Part shown: piece after piece, positions 17,599 to 27,075 of the stretch | How positions within the stretch are numbered: the first letter of the stretch is position 1 | How the letters are laid out: every line of letters starts with the position of its first letter | The notes under the pieces: generated by a model | Databases searched by the model: none | Seen by the model: only the letters and a program-made list of their open reading frames with translations | What the model was told of the DNA's origin: nothing | Position numbers and translations under genes: made by a program | Assembly (NCBI RefSeq): GCF_002939305.1 | Contig: NZ_MVDI01000001.1 | Coordinates: forward strand, 620,001-684,000 | Direction: 5' to 3' | Length of the DNA stretch: 64,000 nucleotides | Origin: Chroococcidiopsis sp. TS-821 | GTDB taxonomy: Bacteria > Cyanobacteriota > Cyanobacteriia > Cyanobacteriales > Chroococcidiopsidaceae

Positions 17599-17847
17599 TT
17601 ATCGCTAACTCAAGGTATGAATCGGTAAGTTAAGTGTAGTAAGCTTGAGTCTCCTAAGTCCACACCACTTGGTACAAAGGGGAAACCCCCAAGGGCGCAG
17701 TGGCTCGCCATCACTGGTGGGGGACTTTGAAAGGCAAATTGGACTTACCACAAAGCGTGACGAGTGCACGCCCTTAATTCGAGTTTTGTTGGTAAGTTTA
17801 CGCAGGTGGACTTAGTTTATCTAACAGCGAATTTATCCGCTCTGCTC
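17599..17847. repeat. intergenic repeat-like sequence
   Basis: The spacer between convergent trpB2 and glgA carries phrases I associate with interspersed cyanobacterial intergenic repeats: AAGGGGAAACCCCCAAGGG and CGCAGGTGGACTTAGTTT followed by an imperfect hairpin AGCGAATTTATCCGCT (about 17823-17838). Membership in a repeat family cannot be confirmed from one copy. A genome-wide self-search would settle it. Confidence 0.45.
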
Positions 17848-19299
17848 TTATTCCGCAGCAGCAGAAGCTAATTCTTCTTTTTGAGAGTCAGAAGCTTGAG
17901 TATCTGCTTCAACAACTTCCTCTTCGGGCAATCCAAGTATTGATTTATACAATTTGACGTAATCTTTGGCAGATTTTGTCCAACTAAAATCTTGGCTCAT
18001 ACCCCTTTGCTGAAGCTCTTGCCAGTATTCTTTATAGCGGAAGCTTTCCCAAGCGCGTACCATACACGTATAAAGATCCAGAGGTTCGTAGCGGTCAAAG
18101 CAATAGCCGGTTCCTGTGTGATTGATAGGGTCGTGGTGGGATACAGTGTCAACTAAGCCACCAGTGCGGCGAACAATGGGCACGCAGCCATAGCGAAGCG
18201 CCAGCATTTGGCTAATACCACAAGGCTCAAAACGGCTTGGCATCAAAAAAGCATCGCTACCAGCGTAAATCCGTCGTGCTAGGGCATCGTTGTAGAGTAA
18301 ATAGGTTGCCATCCGTCCGGGAAAACGCGACGCCATTTGCCACAATTGACTTTCATAGTAGCGATCGCCAGTGCCTAACACGATAAACTGGGCATCGGTA
18401 TACGCCAAAAAGCGATCGAGCGTTTGCAAGATCAAATCAATACCTTTTTGTTCGACTAACCGCGTGACGATACCAATTAAAAACGCACCCGAATTGACTT
18501 CTAAGCCAACTTCTTCTTGTAGTGCGACTTTATTGGCTTTGCGCTTGTCTAGAGTGTCAGCAGTGAAAGTTTGGGCAATGTATTTATCGGTCGCTGGATC
18601 GTAAACTTCGGTGTCAATGCCGTTGATGATGCCAGATAACTTGCCACTAATAAACGACAATAAACCTTCTAGTTTTTCGCCATATTCAGCTGTCTGAATT
18701 TGTTGCGCGTAAGTAGGAGAAACCGTCGTGACGCGATCGGCATACTGCACAGCAGCTGCCATTGTATTGTGTCCTTGCATGTACCACGGACACCAAGTGA
18801 TTTTTTCTAAGTACCAGCGCCACGGTCCTTGATACGCTAGGTTATGAATTGTAAACACTGTCGAAATGTCTGGGGATTGATGCATCCACACCGGAATCAT
18901 TCCTGTGTGCCAGTCGTGACAGTGAATAATTTGGGGCTTCCAGTAGTTCCAAGCAAATTCTGCCGCACCATTGGCGAATAATGTAAATCTCCAATCTTCA
19001 TCTTCCCCAAAATAGATGCGACGCGGCCAAAACGCTGGGTGTCCAAATAAATACAAGGGGACGTCTGTGCCAGGAAGGACAGATTCATAAACGGCGAAGG
19101 ATTGAAACATTGCATTACCGTACCAAACTGGATCCTTAGGAATCTCCATTTTGTCGGGCAAAAAGCCATAGTACGGCATGAATATTCGGACATCATACCC
19201 CATTGCTTTTAGCACTTTGGGTAAAGCACCGACAACGTCTCCCATTCCACCGACTTTGGCGATGGGGGCTGCTTCTGCGGCAACAAACAGAATTCGCAT
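17848..19299 (-). CDS. glgA: glycogen synthase (ADP-glucose)
   Basis: Transfers glucose from ADP-glucose to the growing alpha-1,4-glucan. The 483-residue GT5 enzyme starts [20 protein letters not shown], containing the [11 protein letters not shown]-glucose-binding motif, and has the C-terminal [17 protein letters not shown] and [10 protein letters not shown] loops. Sequence style matches the GlgA1 type of cyanobacteria. The last 25 residues form an acidic, Glu/Ala-rich tail. Stands alone between two repeat-like spacers. Confidence 0.95.
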   Translation of the reverse strand: MRILFVAAEAAPIAKVGGMGDVVGALPKVLKAMGYDVRIFMPYYGFLPDKMEIPKDPVWYGNAMFQSFAVYESVLPGTDVPLYLFGHPAFWPRRIYFGEDEDWRFTLFANGAAEFAWNYWKPQIIHCHDWHTGMIPVWMHQSPDISTVFTIHNLAYQGPWRWYLEKITWCPWYMQGHNTMAAAVQYADRVTTVSPTYAQQIQTAEYGEKLEGLLSFISGKLSGIINGIDTEVYDPATDKYIAQTFTADTLDKRKANKVALQEEVGLEVNSGAFLIGIVTRLVEQKGIDLILQTLDRFLAYTDAQFIVLGTGDRYYESQLWQMASRFPGRMATYLLYNDALARRIYAGSDAFLMPSRFEPCGISQMLALRYGCVPIVRRTGGLVDTVSHHDPINHTGTGYCFDRYEPLDLYTCMVRAWESFRYKEYWQELQQRGMSQDFSWTKSAKDYVKLYKSILGLPEEEVVEADTQASDSQKEELASAAAE

Positions 19300-19364
19300 C
19301 TTAATTTTTATGTCCCCTATTTGTATTGCGTCGAAATCATGATAGCGGGCAAAGGTAATAAATG

Positions 19365-19490
19365 TAAGAGGTGAGGGGTAAGGGGTGAGTCATATAGAAA
19401 ACAGTATCCTTCCTCTGCCCCTCTGCTCGCGCCAGTCGCCTCAACGGGAGAACCCCCACACGGCGCAGGCTCCTCTGCTCCCTGCTTTTT
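19365..19490. repeat. low-complexity intergenic repeat
   Basis: Between hemC and glgA lies GTGAGGGGTAAGGGGTGAGT, then CCTCTGCCCCTCTGCTCGCGCC and an imperfect palindrome around AACGGGAGAACCCCC, closing with CTCCTCTGCTCCCTG. This pyrimidine/purine-biased mosaic is a familiar kind of cyanobacterial dispersed repeat; family identity is inference. Confidence 0.4.
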
Positions 19491-19492
19491 CA

Positions 19493-20470
19493 TTAGCGTT
19501 GCACAGTTTGAAAGATTTCTTCTAGAATCTCTTGTGCGCCTTGTTGACGCAATCGTTGGGCAAGTTCAATTCCTAGTTGTTCGGCATTACTAGCGCTACC
19601 AGTAACGGTGTCTTTCACGAACTTTGTACCGTCTACACTTGCAACTATACCTGTTAGTGTCAAAGTGTCGCCTTCGAGTTGAGTATTAACACCGATGGGT
19701 ACTTGACAACCGCCTTCAAGAGAACGGAGAAAAGCGCGCTCGGCTAAAGTGCGATCGCGTGTGGGTGCGTGTTCGATTGCTTTGATCAATGACAGCACCT
19801 CGGTATCGTCAGCGCGACATTCAATACCCAACGCACCTTGTCCGACGGCGTGTAGTGAGACTTCTGCTGGTAAAACTTGGTGAATGCGATCGCCCATTCC
19901 TAAGCGTTGTAAACCCGCTACGGCTAAGATAATTGCATCGTATTCGCCAGCATCAAGTTTGGCTAAACGTGTATTCAAGTTGCCGCGGATATCCTTAAAA
20001 GTTAGATGTGGGAAATGATGGCGTAACTGTGCTAAGCGCCGTAAAGAGGATGTACCAACAACGGCGCCTGCGGGTAATGTATCAATTTGTTTATCTTTAT
20101 GCTTTTCATGTACGACTAATGCATCAGCGGGATCTTCGCGTTCGGTTACAACTCCCAAAATTAACCCTTCCGGTAAGTTTGTCGGTAAGTCTTTGAGCGA
20201 ATGGACGGCAAAGTCGATTTCATGGCTTTGCATTCCAACTTCGAGTTCTTTGGTAAATAGCCCTTTGTCACCAATCTTAGCGAGGGCAACATCCAAAATT
20301 TTGTCGCCCTGTGTCGACATTGTGTGAACTTCAAAGGTGCGGTCGGGAAAAGCTTTTTGCAGTTGCTCTTGCACCCAGTAAGTTTGTACTAGCGCCAGTT
20401 GACTTTTACGCGAACCGATGCGGATTGTACGAGTCGAAGTTGAAGCAGTGGGAGAAGCATTAGGGGACAT
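19493..20470 (-). CDS. hemC: porphobilinogen deaminase (hydroxymethylbilane synthase)
   Basis: Joins four porphobilinogen units to hydroxymethylbilane for heme, chlorophyll and bilin synthesis. The 325-residue protein has [14 protein letters not shown], the catalytic [13 protein letters not shown] region with its Asp, [16 protein letters not shown] and [16 protein letters not shown], and the dipyrromethane-cofactor cysteine in [10 protein letters not shown]. The N-terminus has a short Ser/Thr-rich extension. No Shine-Dalgarno is obvious. Stands alone on the minus strand. Confidence 0.97.
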   Translation of the reverse strand: MSPNASPTASTSTRTIRIGSRKSQLALVQTYWVQEQLQKAFPDRTFEVHTMSTQGDKILDVALAKIGDKGLFTKELEVGMQSHEIDFAVHSLKDLPTNLPEGLILGVVTEREDPADALVVHEKHKDKQIDTLPAGAVVGTSSLRRLAQLRHHFPHLTFKDIRGNLNTRLAKLDAGEYDAIILAVAGLQRLGMGDRIHQVLPAEVSLHAVGQGALGIECRADDTEVLSLIKAIEHAPTRDRTLAERAFLRSLEGGCQVPIGVNTQLEGDTLTLTGIVASVDGTKFVKDTVTGSASNAEQLGIELAQRLRQQGAQEILEEIFQTVQR

Positions 20471-20838
20471 ATAAGCAGTTTGAAATTCAAAATTTAAATG
20501 TCTAACAGCGGATTGCGTTGGAGTAGCACAAATTAAATCACTTGATCTAGACTACCGCAGTGGTTGACCTCGAAAAGCAATATTAACTCGTAATTCGTAA
20601 TTTGTAATTTGCAATGCTCTCTCTTCACTGTGTCCTACTCGCTTCCTTGTCAATAAGATATAGGTATTAATATAAGTAAAAATACTGGACGACGGCTATC
20701 AATTTATCGCCTCTATGTCCGCGTTTGCACGGTTTTTACAGCAATTTTTTAACTGATACATTAAGCTTAGGAAAATACTCACAGTTATTGCTTTGATAAC
20801 GCTTAAGCTGCTCAGTTGTTCTTTGCTACCCTATCTTA
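20471..20838. other. spacer between hemC and a pentapeptide protein gene
   Basis: About 370 bases with divergent promoters. Apart from the heptamer tandem repeat at 20589-20616 listed separately, no gene or strong hairpin is seen. Confidence 0.5.
20589..20616. repeat. short tandem heptamer repeat
   Basis: Four consecutive heptamers, CGTAATT, CGTAATT, TGTAATT and TGCAATG, the last degenerate. This is the form of the short tandemly repeated repetitive sequences known from cyanobacterial genomes. Confidence 0.6.
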
Positions 20839-21600
20839 ATGAAAGCTTCTTCTATAGCCATTACTACACTGCTCGCAATTTCTGTCGTACCTCCAGCATC
20901 GGCTAACACCGAGCAAATTCAACAACTTCTAGCAACGAAAGAGTGTCAAAACTGTAATTTGAGTGGTGCTGGTTTAGTTTTGGCGAATCTAGCAGGTGCT
21001 AATCTAAGTGGTGCCAATCTAAGTGGGGCGAATCTCAGCCGTGCTAATCTAAGTGGTGCCAACCTTGTGGGTGCGAACCTGATGGGTGCAAGTTTGTTTG
21101 GGGCAAACTTGAGTGGTGCGATTTTAAGTGGTTCGGATTTGAGTGCGGCTGACTTGCGAGATACTTTTTTAGTCAACGCTAATTTAACTGGTGCGCAGTT
21201 GGGTGGTGCTAATTTGCAGGGTGCAGTAGGGATACCACCTCAAATCGGAAATGCGGAAGATTTTTATGGTTGGGGTGTCGTGCAAGGTAAAAAAGGCGAT
21301 CCGCAAGGTGCGATCGCTTATTTCAATCAGGCATTAAGTATCAAGCCTGACTATGCTGCAGCGTATCTAGCACGCGGTGTCGCGCGTTATCAACTTTTCG
21401 ATCGCCCTGGTGCGCTTCAGGATGCGAAACAAGCCGAAAAACTTTTTTTGGCGCAAGCTAATAACGATGGGTTACAAACCGCGCAAATCTTTATTAACGA
21501 ACTAGAAAACCCCCCAAGTGAATCTGTACCAAAAAGTAAACCAAATTTTATGAACTTCTTAGGTGCAGTAGGTTCAGTTTTATTAAGATTCTTATTTTAA
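20839..21600 (+). CDS. exported pentapeptide-repeat protein with TPR tail
   Basis: A 253-residue protein. Residues 1-22 look like a signal peptide (MKASSIAITTLLAISVVPPASA). Residues about 38-130 are tandem A(D/N)LxG pentapeptides (ANLSG, ANLVG, ADLRD), which fold as a right-handed quadrilateral beta-helix. From about 145 to 200 there is a tetratricopeptide-like part (YFNQALSIKPDYAAAYLARG). A hydrophobic C-terminal stretch (FMNFLGAVGSVLLRFLF) may anchor it. Two cysteines (ECQNC) lie just before the helix. Function unknown; no operon partner. Confidence 0.85.
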   Translation: MKASSIAITTLLAISVVPPASANTEQIQQLLATKECQNCNLSGAGLVLANLAGANLSGANLSGANLSRANLSGANLVGANLMGASLFGANLSGAILSGSDLSAADLRDTFLVNANLTGAQLGGANLQGAVGIPPQIGNAEDFYGWGVVQGKKGDPQGAIAYFNQALSIKPDYAAAYLARGVARYQLFDRPGALQDAKQAEKLFLAQANNDGLQTAQIFINELENPPSESVPKSKPNFMNFLGAVGSVLLRFLF

Positions 21601-21710
21601 GAGTTTGTTAGATAATGACCTCAATCATCGACAGTTAGCAAACTTTAACTTAGTACCAAAGGCTTTCAAGCCGTCTGCTGAATTTGAATTGCTATATTAT
21701 ATTACTCTTC

Positions 21711-22019
21711 CTACAATCCGAAGATATGTCTCAACGCTTCATCAACCTTTGTTGCTGGTAATGAACCAATGACATGTTGAACAGCAGAGAGTATGATTGT
21801 CACTAAGTTGTCAGCTTATGACTACCAAATTTGTTAGCAGCCCTAATTGTTGCCTTTCTGTAGAACTTAAAAGCATAGTGACTCGACTTGAATGCCCTGC
21901 TCGTACCATGTGAGTAGGGATCAGCACGACAATACTTGAGGCAAACCTGTTTGCAAGTCATCTGCCTGAATAACCAAGTCAGATGGACAGAGCACTAGAA
22001 CAACATCGTTGCGCCTAAT
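21711..22019 (-). pseudogene. MazF/PemK-type toxin, inactivated
   Basis: Minus-strand translation in pieces gives IRRNDVVLVLCPSDL, VIQADDLQTGLPQV, then after a frameshift near 21934 PTHMVRAGHSSRVTMLLSS and QQLGLLTNLVV, then after another shift near 21814 DNLVTIILSAVQHVIGSLPA and KVDEALRHIFGL with a stop at 21713-21711. This is the whole outline of a MazF/PemK endoribonuclease. Around ten residues normally between SDL and VxQAD are missing, and the ATG has been lost. Multiple independent lesions make it a true pseudogene. Confidence 0.85.
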
Positions 22020-22237
22020 GGTTAGCTTTGGCTGCGTCATAGTTGTTGTAGATGCTCATTTCTGGACTGTCCCAATCTTCTGCAAACTTAATCAGTGGCA
22101 TTCTACGTTCTGCACGAACCTGTAGACACGCAGCGATCGCATCTTTGATATTTTCAAGGGCTTCTTGTTTAGTCTGACCTTGACTCACATACCCAGGAAT
22201 ACTGGGGCACTCTACTACCCAAGTGTAAGGCTTTCAT
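22015..22237 (-). pseudogene. HicB-like antitoxin remnant with MazE-like tail
   Basis: From an ATG at 22237-22235 the frame is wrong, but skipping one base of the AAA that follows opens [41 protein letters not shown] and MPLIKFAEDWDSPEMSIYNN, then YDAAKANH and a stop at 22017-22015. The first two thirds are a HicB-type fold; the last part resembles the acidic toxin-binding tail of antitoxins paired with MazF. The stop codon overlaps the old start of the MazF remnant, the usual antitoxin-toxin junction. Either a decayed chimeric antitoxin or two genes joined by deletion. Confidence 0.7.
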
Positions 22238-22289
22238 TTGCCTACGAGTACTTGGGCGATCGGCTCAAACTGATTTATGCTCAGAGCGA

Positions 22290-22851
22290 TACGTCCTTCC
22301 TGGATTAAGTGAGGGGTTGCAGCTGCGAGTTAAAGACATTGATTTCGCTCAACAGCAATTAGTGATTCGGGATACGAAGGGCAAAGATCGGGTGATGATG
22401 TTACCGAACCGCGTGATAGAATCGCTACGAACGCATCTTCAGACTGTACGGCAATTACACCAGCAAGACCGCGATCGCGGTTATGGCTCAGTTTATCTTC
22501 CGTTTGCCTTGGAGCGCAAGTACCCTCACGCTGACCGCGGCTTGGATTTGGCAGTATGTGTTTCCTGCTGATCGCCTATCACAAGACCCGCGCAGTGGTG
22601 TAATACGACGGCATCACCTGCATGAAACCGGAGTTCAACGAGCAGTTCGGGAGGCTGTGAAATTAGCAAGGATAGAGAAACGAGTGACTTGTCACACCTT
22701 TCGCCACATTGCAACACATCTTTTGCAATCAGGGTATGACATTCGCACAGTGCAGGAGCTTTTAGGGCATAAGGATGTGAAGACGACAAAGATTTACACG
22801 CACGTTTTGAATCGGGCTAGACGGGGCGTGCAAAGTCCGCTTGATAGTTAA
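22290..22851 (+). pseudogene. integron-integrase-like tyrosine recombinase remnant
   Basis: The C-terminal catalytic half of a tyrosine recombinase: [23 protein letters not shown], then [15 protein letters not shown], a +1 shift at about 22541-22543, then [52 protein letters not shown] and [20 protein letters not shown]. The ALERKYP-to-QYVFP insert and the GV(R/Q)SPLD ending are the marks of the IntI (integron integrase) branch; ordinary XerC/XerD lack the insert. Catalytic H-x-x-R, H and Tyr are present, but the first catalytic Arg and the whole DNA-binding N-domain are gone. Confidence 0.85.
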
Positions 22852-22994
22852 AGCGATAAACGTGTCAATTGACACCATGGTGATGTGGAACCCATATTAC
22901 CGACATTCTGATCTTGAGCCTACGCAGATAGAGTGCTAATTGAATTAAGCTTTTATTTATAAATGCATCTTACGTTTACTACCTGATATTTCTG

Positions 22995-23612
22995 ATGATA
23001 TCTGCTCAATTGTGGCAAGCAAATCAAGATTTAGCTCAAGCTTGTCTGGAACATCCTTTTGTTCAAGGGATTGGGAACGGTACGCTGGCGCGACATAAAT
23101 TTGCATTTTATGTAGGACAAGATGCTTTTTTCTTGGAAGCTTTTGCCCGTGCTTATAGTATTGCAGCAGCGAAAGCACCAGATTGGGAAGGATTTAGTAT
23201 TTTTCATAATCTAGCCAATGGCGTGTTAGAAGAACTGCGGTTGCACGAAAGTTATGCAAAGGCTTGGGATGTTGACTTGCGCAATGTAGAACCACAACCT
23301 GCAACGCGGCGTTATACAGATTTTTTACTTGCGACTGCTTGGGGTAGTGATGTTGGGTTAACTGCGGTGGCGATGTCGCCTTGTATGGTTTTATATGGTT
23401 TTTTAGGACAGCAGCTAGCGCAAAATGGCATTGCTGAACATTCTTATAGTGAATGGATTCGAACCTATAGTAGTTCTGAGTTTAAGCAACTGGCGATGCA
23501 GTTAGAAAGTTTGTGCGATCGCTATACCAACATGACACCTCTGGCACAATCAACGTATCGCTATGCAATGTTGTGCGAACGTGATTTTTTTCAAGCCGCA
23601 TGGGAAGAATGA
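22995..23612 (+). CDS. tenA: TenA family protein (thiaminase II-like)
   Basis: A 205-residue all-helical TenA/PQQC-fold protein. TenA enzymes hydrolyse aminopyrimidine products to salvage the thiamin pyrimidine. Seen are LWQANQDLAQACLEHPFVQGIGNGTL, KFAFYVGQDAFFLEAFARAY and the AMSPCMVLYGFLGQ segment, where the Cys lines up with the catalytic Cys of B. subtilis TenA; Glu in YAMLCERDFFQAAWE fits the C-terminal catalytic Glu region. Same strand as murD, 51 bases apart, perhaps cotranscribed but functionally unrelated. Confidence 0.88.
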   Translation: MISAQLWQANQDLAQACLEHPFVQGIGNGTLARHKFAFYVGQDAFFLEAFARAYSIAAAKAPDWEGFSIFHNLANGVLEELRLHESYAKAWDVDLRNVEPQPATRRYTDFLLATAWGSDVGLTAVAMSPCMVLYGFLGQQLAQNGIAEHSYSEWIRTYSSSEFKQLAMQLESLCDRYTNMTPLAQSTYRYAMLCERDFFQAAWEE

Positions 23613-23663
23613 GCGCAACAGAAACTGTAAGATAAAGCTTGAGTTACGATTACCGTTCAATTT

Positions 23664-25007
23664 ATGCCGAATGCTCATGTCATCGGATTAGGAAAATCCG
23701 GTATTGCCGCTGCACGATTGTTAAAAAGGCAAGGTTGGGAGGTAACACTAAGCGATCGCAGTTCTGCTGCTTCGCCAGAACAACCGCGACTAGAAAGTGA
23801 AGGAATTACGATTAAACTCGGTTATTCTTGGCATCCCGATGCTGATGATTCTACTCAACTTGTGGTTGTTAGCCCTGGGGTTCCTTGGGATATTCCAGCA
23901 TTAATTGCAGCGCGCGCGCGAGGTATTGAAACAATTGGCGAAATGGAATTAGCTTGGCGTAATTTGCGATCGCATCCTTGGGTAGCTGTTACAGGGACAA
24001 ATGGTAAAACAACAACGACAGCATTAACTGCAGCGATCTTTCAAGCCGCAGGCTGGAATGCTCCCGCGTGTGGCAATATCGGTTATGCGGCGTGTGAATT
24101 AGCTTTAGAATCAGCTAAATCACTTGACTGGGTAGTTGCAGAGATTAGCAGTTATCAAATTGAGTCTTCGTCTTCAATCGCGCCTCGCATTGGCGTTTGG
24201 ACAACTTTTACACCGGATCACCTCAGCCGTCATTACACTTTAGAGAATTACTACAACATCAAAGCGCGTCTTTTGCGTCAAAGTGAGTTGCAAGTGTTTA
24301 ACGGTGATGATGCATACTTGAGAGAAGTCGGTGCAGATTGGACAGATGCGTATTGGACGAGTGTTAAAGGAAAGGCACATTTAATTGGAAAGACTGAAGG
24401 AACTTACTTAGAAGATGGTTGGGTTGTGTTTCAAGGCGATCGCATTGTGGAAGTCTCAGCGTTACGCATGGTGGGAGAACACAACCATCAAAACCTCTTG
24501 ATGGCGGTAACCGCAGCGCGGCTAGCAGGAATTGATAAAGAAGCGATCGCCCAAGCTGTTACTAATTTTCCTGGTGTTCCGCATCGTTTGGAACACATTT
24601 GCACAATTGCTGGAGTTGATTTTATTAATGACAGTAAAGCAACTAATTATGATGCGGCGCAAGTCGGTTTATCGGCGGTAGCTAGCCCTGCGATTTTAAT
24701 TGCTGGAGGTGAAGCGAAAGCGGGTGATGATACGCGTTGGCTGCAAACAATTCAAGAAAAAGCTGCGGCTGTTTTACTGATTGGCGACGCTGCACCTCGT
24801 TTTGCTCAGCGATTGGAAAATGTGGGATACGCTCACTACGAAATCGTCGAGACAATGGAAAGGGCTGTCTTCAGAGCTGCTGAATTAGCACCACAAATGA
24901 ATGCGCGTGTCGTGTTACTGTCACCTGCGTGTGCAAGTTTTGACCAATTTCAAAATTTTGAACAAAGAGGCGATCGCTTTCGCGAACTTTGTCTTGCTCT
25001 AATTTAG
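23664..25007 (+). CDS. murD: UDP-N-acetylmuramoylalanine--D-glutamate ligase
   Basis: Adds D-Glu to UDP-MurNAc-L-Ala in the cytoplasmic phase of peptidoglycan synthesis. The 447-residue Mur ligase has an N-terminal Rossmann-like start ([19 protein letters not shown]), the P-loop [13 protein letters not shown] near residue 110, ISSYQIESS, and the C-terminal domain with [15 protein letters not shown] and [12 protein letters not shown]. Length is normal. The other mur ligase in the window, murF, is 18 kb away on the opposite strand, so there is no mur cluster. Confidence 0.96.
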   Translation: MPNAHVIGLGKSGIAAARLLKRQGWEVTLSDRSSAASPEQPRLESEGITIKLGYSWHPDADDSTQLVVVSPGVPWDIPALIAARARGIETIGEMELAWRNLRSHPWVAVTGTNGKTTTTALTAAIFQAAGWNAPACGNIGYAACELALESAKSLDWVVAEISSYQIESSSSIAPRIGVWTTFTPDHLSRHYTLENYYNIKARLLRQSELQVFNGDDAYLREVGADWTDAYWTSVKGKAHLIGKTEGTYLEDGWVVFQGDRIVEVSALRMVGEHNHQNLLMAVTAARLAGIDKEAIAQAVTNFPGVPHRLEHICTIAGVDFINDSKATNYDAAQVGLSAVASPAILIAGGEAKAGDDTRWLQTIQEKAAAVLLIGDAAPRFAQRLENVGYAHYEIVETMERAVFRAAELAPQMNARVVLLSPACASFDQFQNFEQRGDRFRELCLALI

Positions 25008-25203
25008 CACTATCAACTATGACAGCTTGTCTTTTGACAAATTCAATAAATAATTATAAGTGTTGAGATAGTACCAACATTTGGATAAATTATGCTCAAT
25101 AATACTTGATTTGTTCAATTTTTTATTGACAGAATTCAAAGCAAAAAAGTTGGTATAAAATTAAAAACATGTTTAGTTTGGTAGAATTAAGCTTGTCAGT
25201 AAA

Positions 25204-25683
25204 ATGTTTCCTAAATTTTTGATAGCAGTCACTGCATTAATTGGAATTACAAGTGTTACTAACAACCTAGAAGTACTCCAAAAGCAAAATATTTTATCTC
25301 ATAATCCTGCTAACCATAATCACTCGGATAACCACGATAAAGTACTAGAAATTCCTTCAGGTCAAGCTGTGCCAACAATTGATTTGGTAGTACATAAAGA
25401 TACAATGAAGGGATATAATCTGGAAGTCAAAGTAACTAACTTTAGATTTGCACCAGAAAGAGTGAATACGGCACATGTACCTGGTGAAGGTCACGGACAT
25501 ATTTATATTAATAATCAAAAGCTGACGCGTCTGTATAGTTCTTGGTACTATTTAGAAAATTTGCCAGCAGGAAGAAACGAGATTACAGTAAGTTTAAATA
25601 CCAATAACCATATGGCTTTAACTCATAATGGACAAAGAATTTCTGATACTGAAGTTGTGAATGTTGTTTCAAATAATCAGTAA
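25204..25683 (+). CDS. exported His-rich protein of unknown function
   Basis: A 159-residue protein with a weak signal peptide (about residues 1-18), then a His-rich linker (NHNHSDNHDK near residue 40) and a beta-rich domain with the motif GEGHGHIYINNQKLTRLYS, SSWYYLENLPAGRNEITVSL and NNHMAL. I recall similar GHGH-and-W/Y domains in periplasmic proteins near metal-handling genes, but no named family comes to mind. The histidines suggest metal binding (copper or another soft metal); this is inference. It heads a three-gene same-strand group with the next two genes, which are also membrane or periplasmic. Confidence 0.75.
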   Translation: MFPKFLIAVTALIGITSVTNNLEVLQKQNILSHNPANHNHSDNHDKVLEIPSGQAVPTIDLVVHKDTMKGYNLEVKVTNFRFAPERVNTAHVPGEGHGHIYINNQKLTRLYSSWYYLENLPAGRNEITVSLNTNNHMALTHNGQRISDTEVVNVVSNNQ

Positions 25684-25833
25684 ATTTTTATTAGGAACGT
25701 GAATTTATAAGGTTAATGAACCAATAAGGCGTAAAGGTCACTACGGTAAGAGGTATATTGTTTTTGAAGAGCTTGTCCCTCAAAATTGGAAGACAAAAAA
25801 GGCTATTCAATATTTATGCAAGAAGTTTATTAG

Positions 25834-27075
25834 ATGATTGACCTGTTGTTAATGATAACTCTAGGATTTCTAGGGAGTTTTGGACACTGCGTAGGAATGT
25901 GTGTTCCGTTGACAACAGCGTTTTCGTTATCACTGACGCAGCAGCAGACTTCTCCTCTTTGGCAGCAACAATTTGTATTTCATCTCTTACTAAATTTGGG
26001 GAGATTATTTAGTTATACCTTAGTAGGTGCTGGAATTGGGGCTTTAGGTTCTGTCTTAATTGCTGGCGGACAAATGGCGGGGGATGGTAGTTGGCTACGC
26101 CAGGGTATTGCCATTTTGACGGGTTTGATGCTGATTTGGTTTGGTATTGTTCAAGTCAAACCTCAATTTTTGCCTCGTCTTCCGTTTCTGCATCCGTTGT
26201 CTCAGGGTAGTTTGCACAATCGCTTAAGTGCTGCAATGGTAAGGTTATCGTTGCATACTAAATGGTGGACACCAGCCGCTTTAGGAATAGTTTGGGGTTT
26301 AATGCCATGGGGTTTTTTGTATGCGGCACAAATTAAAGCTGCGGAAACTGGAAGTCTTTGGCGTGGCGCGGCTATCTTATTTGCTTTTGGTTTAGGAACA
26401 GCACCGACGATGTTGGGTGTGGGTGTCTCGACTGCTGTTGTGGGTACAAATCGGCGCAGTCAGTTGTATCGTTTAGCAGGTTGGTTAACGATTTTTATCG
26501 GCGTATTGACACTGGTGCGGACGGGGGATGGACACGGGTTAATTTATGTTACAGGTCATGGTGCATTGTTGTGCTTGATGCTTGCACTGATTGCGCGTCC
26601 GATTCGGCGTGTGTGGGCGCAACCATTAAAATATCGTCGCACGTTGGGGGTGGGGGCGTTTGTGTTGGCGCTTGTTCATGTTGGTCACGCGATTCAGCAT
26701 ACCTTGGGTTGGAATTGGGAAGCTGTATTTTTTATGTTGCCGCAACATCAAATTGCGATCGCTTGTGGAACAACGGCTTTAGGGTTAATGACTCCAGCCG
26801 CTTTTACGAGTTTTGATCGTTGGCAAAAAGCTTTGGGTAAGCATTGGCGACAACTTCACTTGTTAAGTGTTCCAGCTTTAGTTTTGTGTGCAATTCATGT
26901 GGTGTTGATTGGTTCGCATTATTTAGGAACTCTACAACAGACGTGGCGTAATTATTTGTTTGTCATCGGTTTGAGCTTGCTGACACTAGGAGTCTTGTTG
27001 GTGCGATCGCGTTGGTTTTGGTCAATATTATCATTGGAGAAGTTTTATGCTCCCCCGCTACGTCACGATCGGTAA
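25834..27075 (+). CDS. DsbD/SafE-like domain fused to a ferric-reductase-like domain
   Basis: A 413-residue polytopic membrane protein. Residues 1-230 match the DsbD_2/SafE-like transporter fold (also called cytochrome c biogenesis transmembrane or UreH-like), with the hallmark GHCVGMC at 17-23 in the first helix and WGLMPWGFLYAA in the middle. Residues about 265-405 look like a heme-binding ferric reductase-type core: HVGHAIQH, then LHLLSVPALVLCAIHVVLIGSHYL, placing His in pairs on helices as in YedZ/MsrQ. The two halves are linked by a short cytoplasmic loop. Suggested role: electron delivery or metal transport across the inner membrane. Overlaps the next gene by 29 bases. Confidence 0.75.
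   Translation: MIDLLLMITLGFLGSFGHCVGMCVPLTTAFSLSLTQQQTSPLWQQQFVFHLLLNLGRLFSYTLVGAGIGALGSVLIAGGQMAGDGSWLRQGIAILTGLMLIWFGIVQVKPQFLPRLPFLHPLSQGSLHNRLSAAMVRLSLHTKWWTPAALGIVWGLMPWGFLYAAQIKAAETGSLWRGAAILFAFGLGTAPTMLGVGVSTAVVGTNRRSQLYRLAGWLTIFIGVLTLVRTGDGHGLIYVTGHGALLCLMLALIARPIRRVWAQPLKYRRTLGVGAFVLALVHVGHAIQHTLGWNWEAVFFMLPQHQIAIACGTTALGLMTPAAFTSFDRWQKALGKHWRQLHLLSVPALVLCAIHVVLIGSHYLGTLQQTWRNYLFVIGLSLLTLGVLLVRSRWFWSILSLEKFYAPPLRHDR

Noticed and set aside
21600-22260. attC or attI site beside the integrase remnant
   Set aside because: Individual GTTRRRY-like words (for example GTTAGAT near 21607) occur, but I could not pair them into an attC fold by eye.
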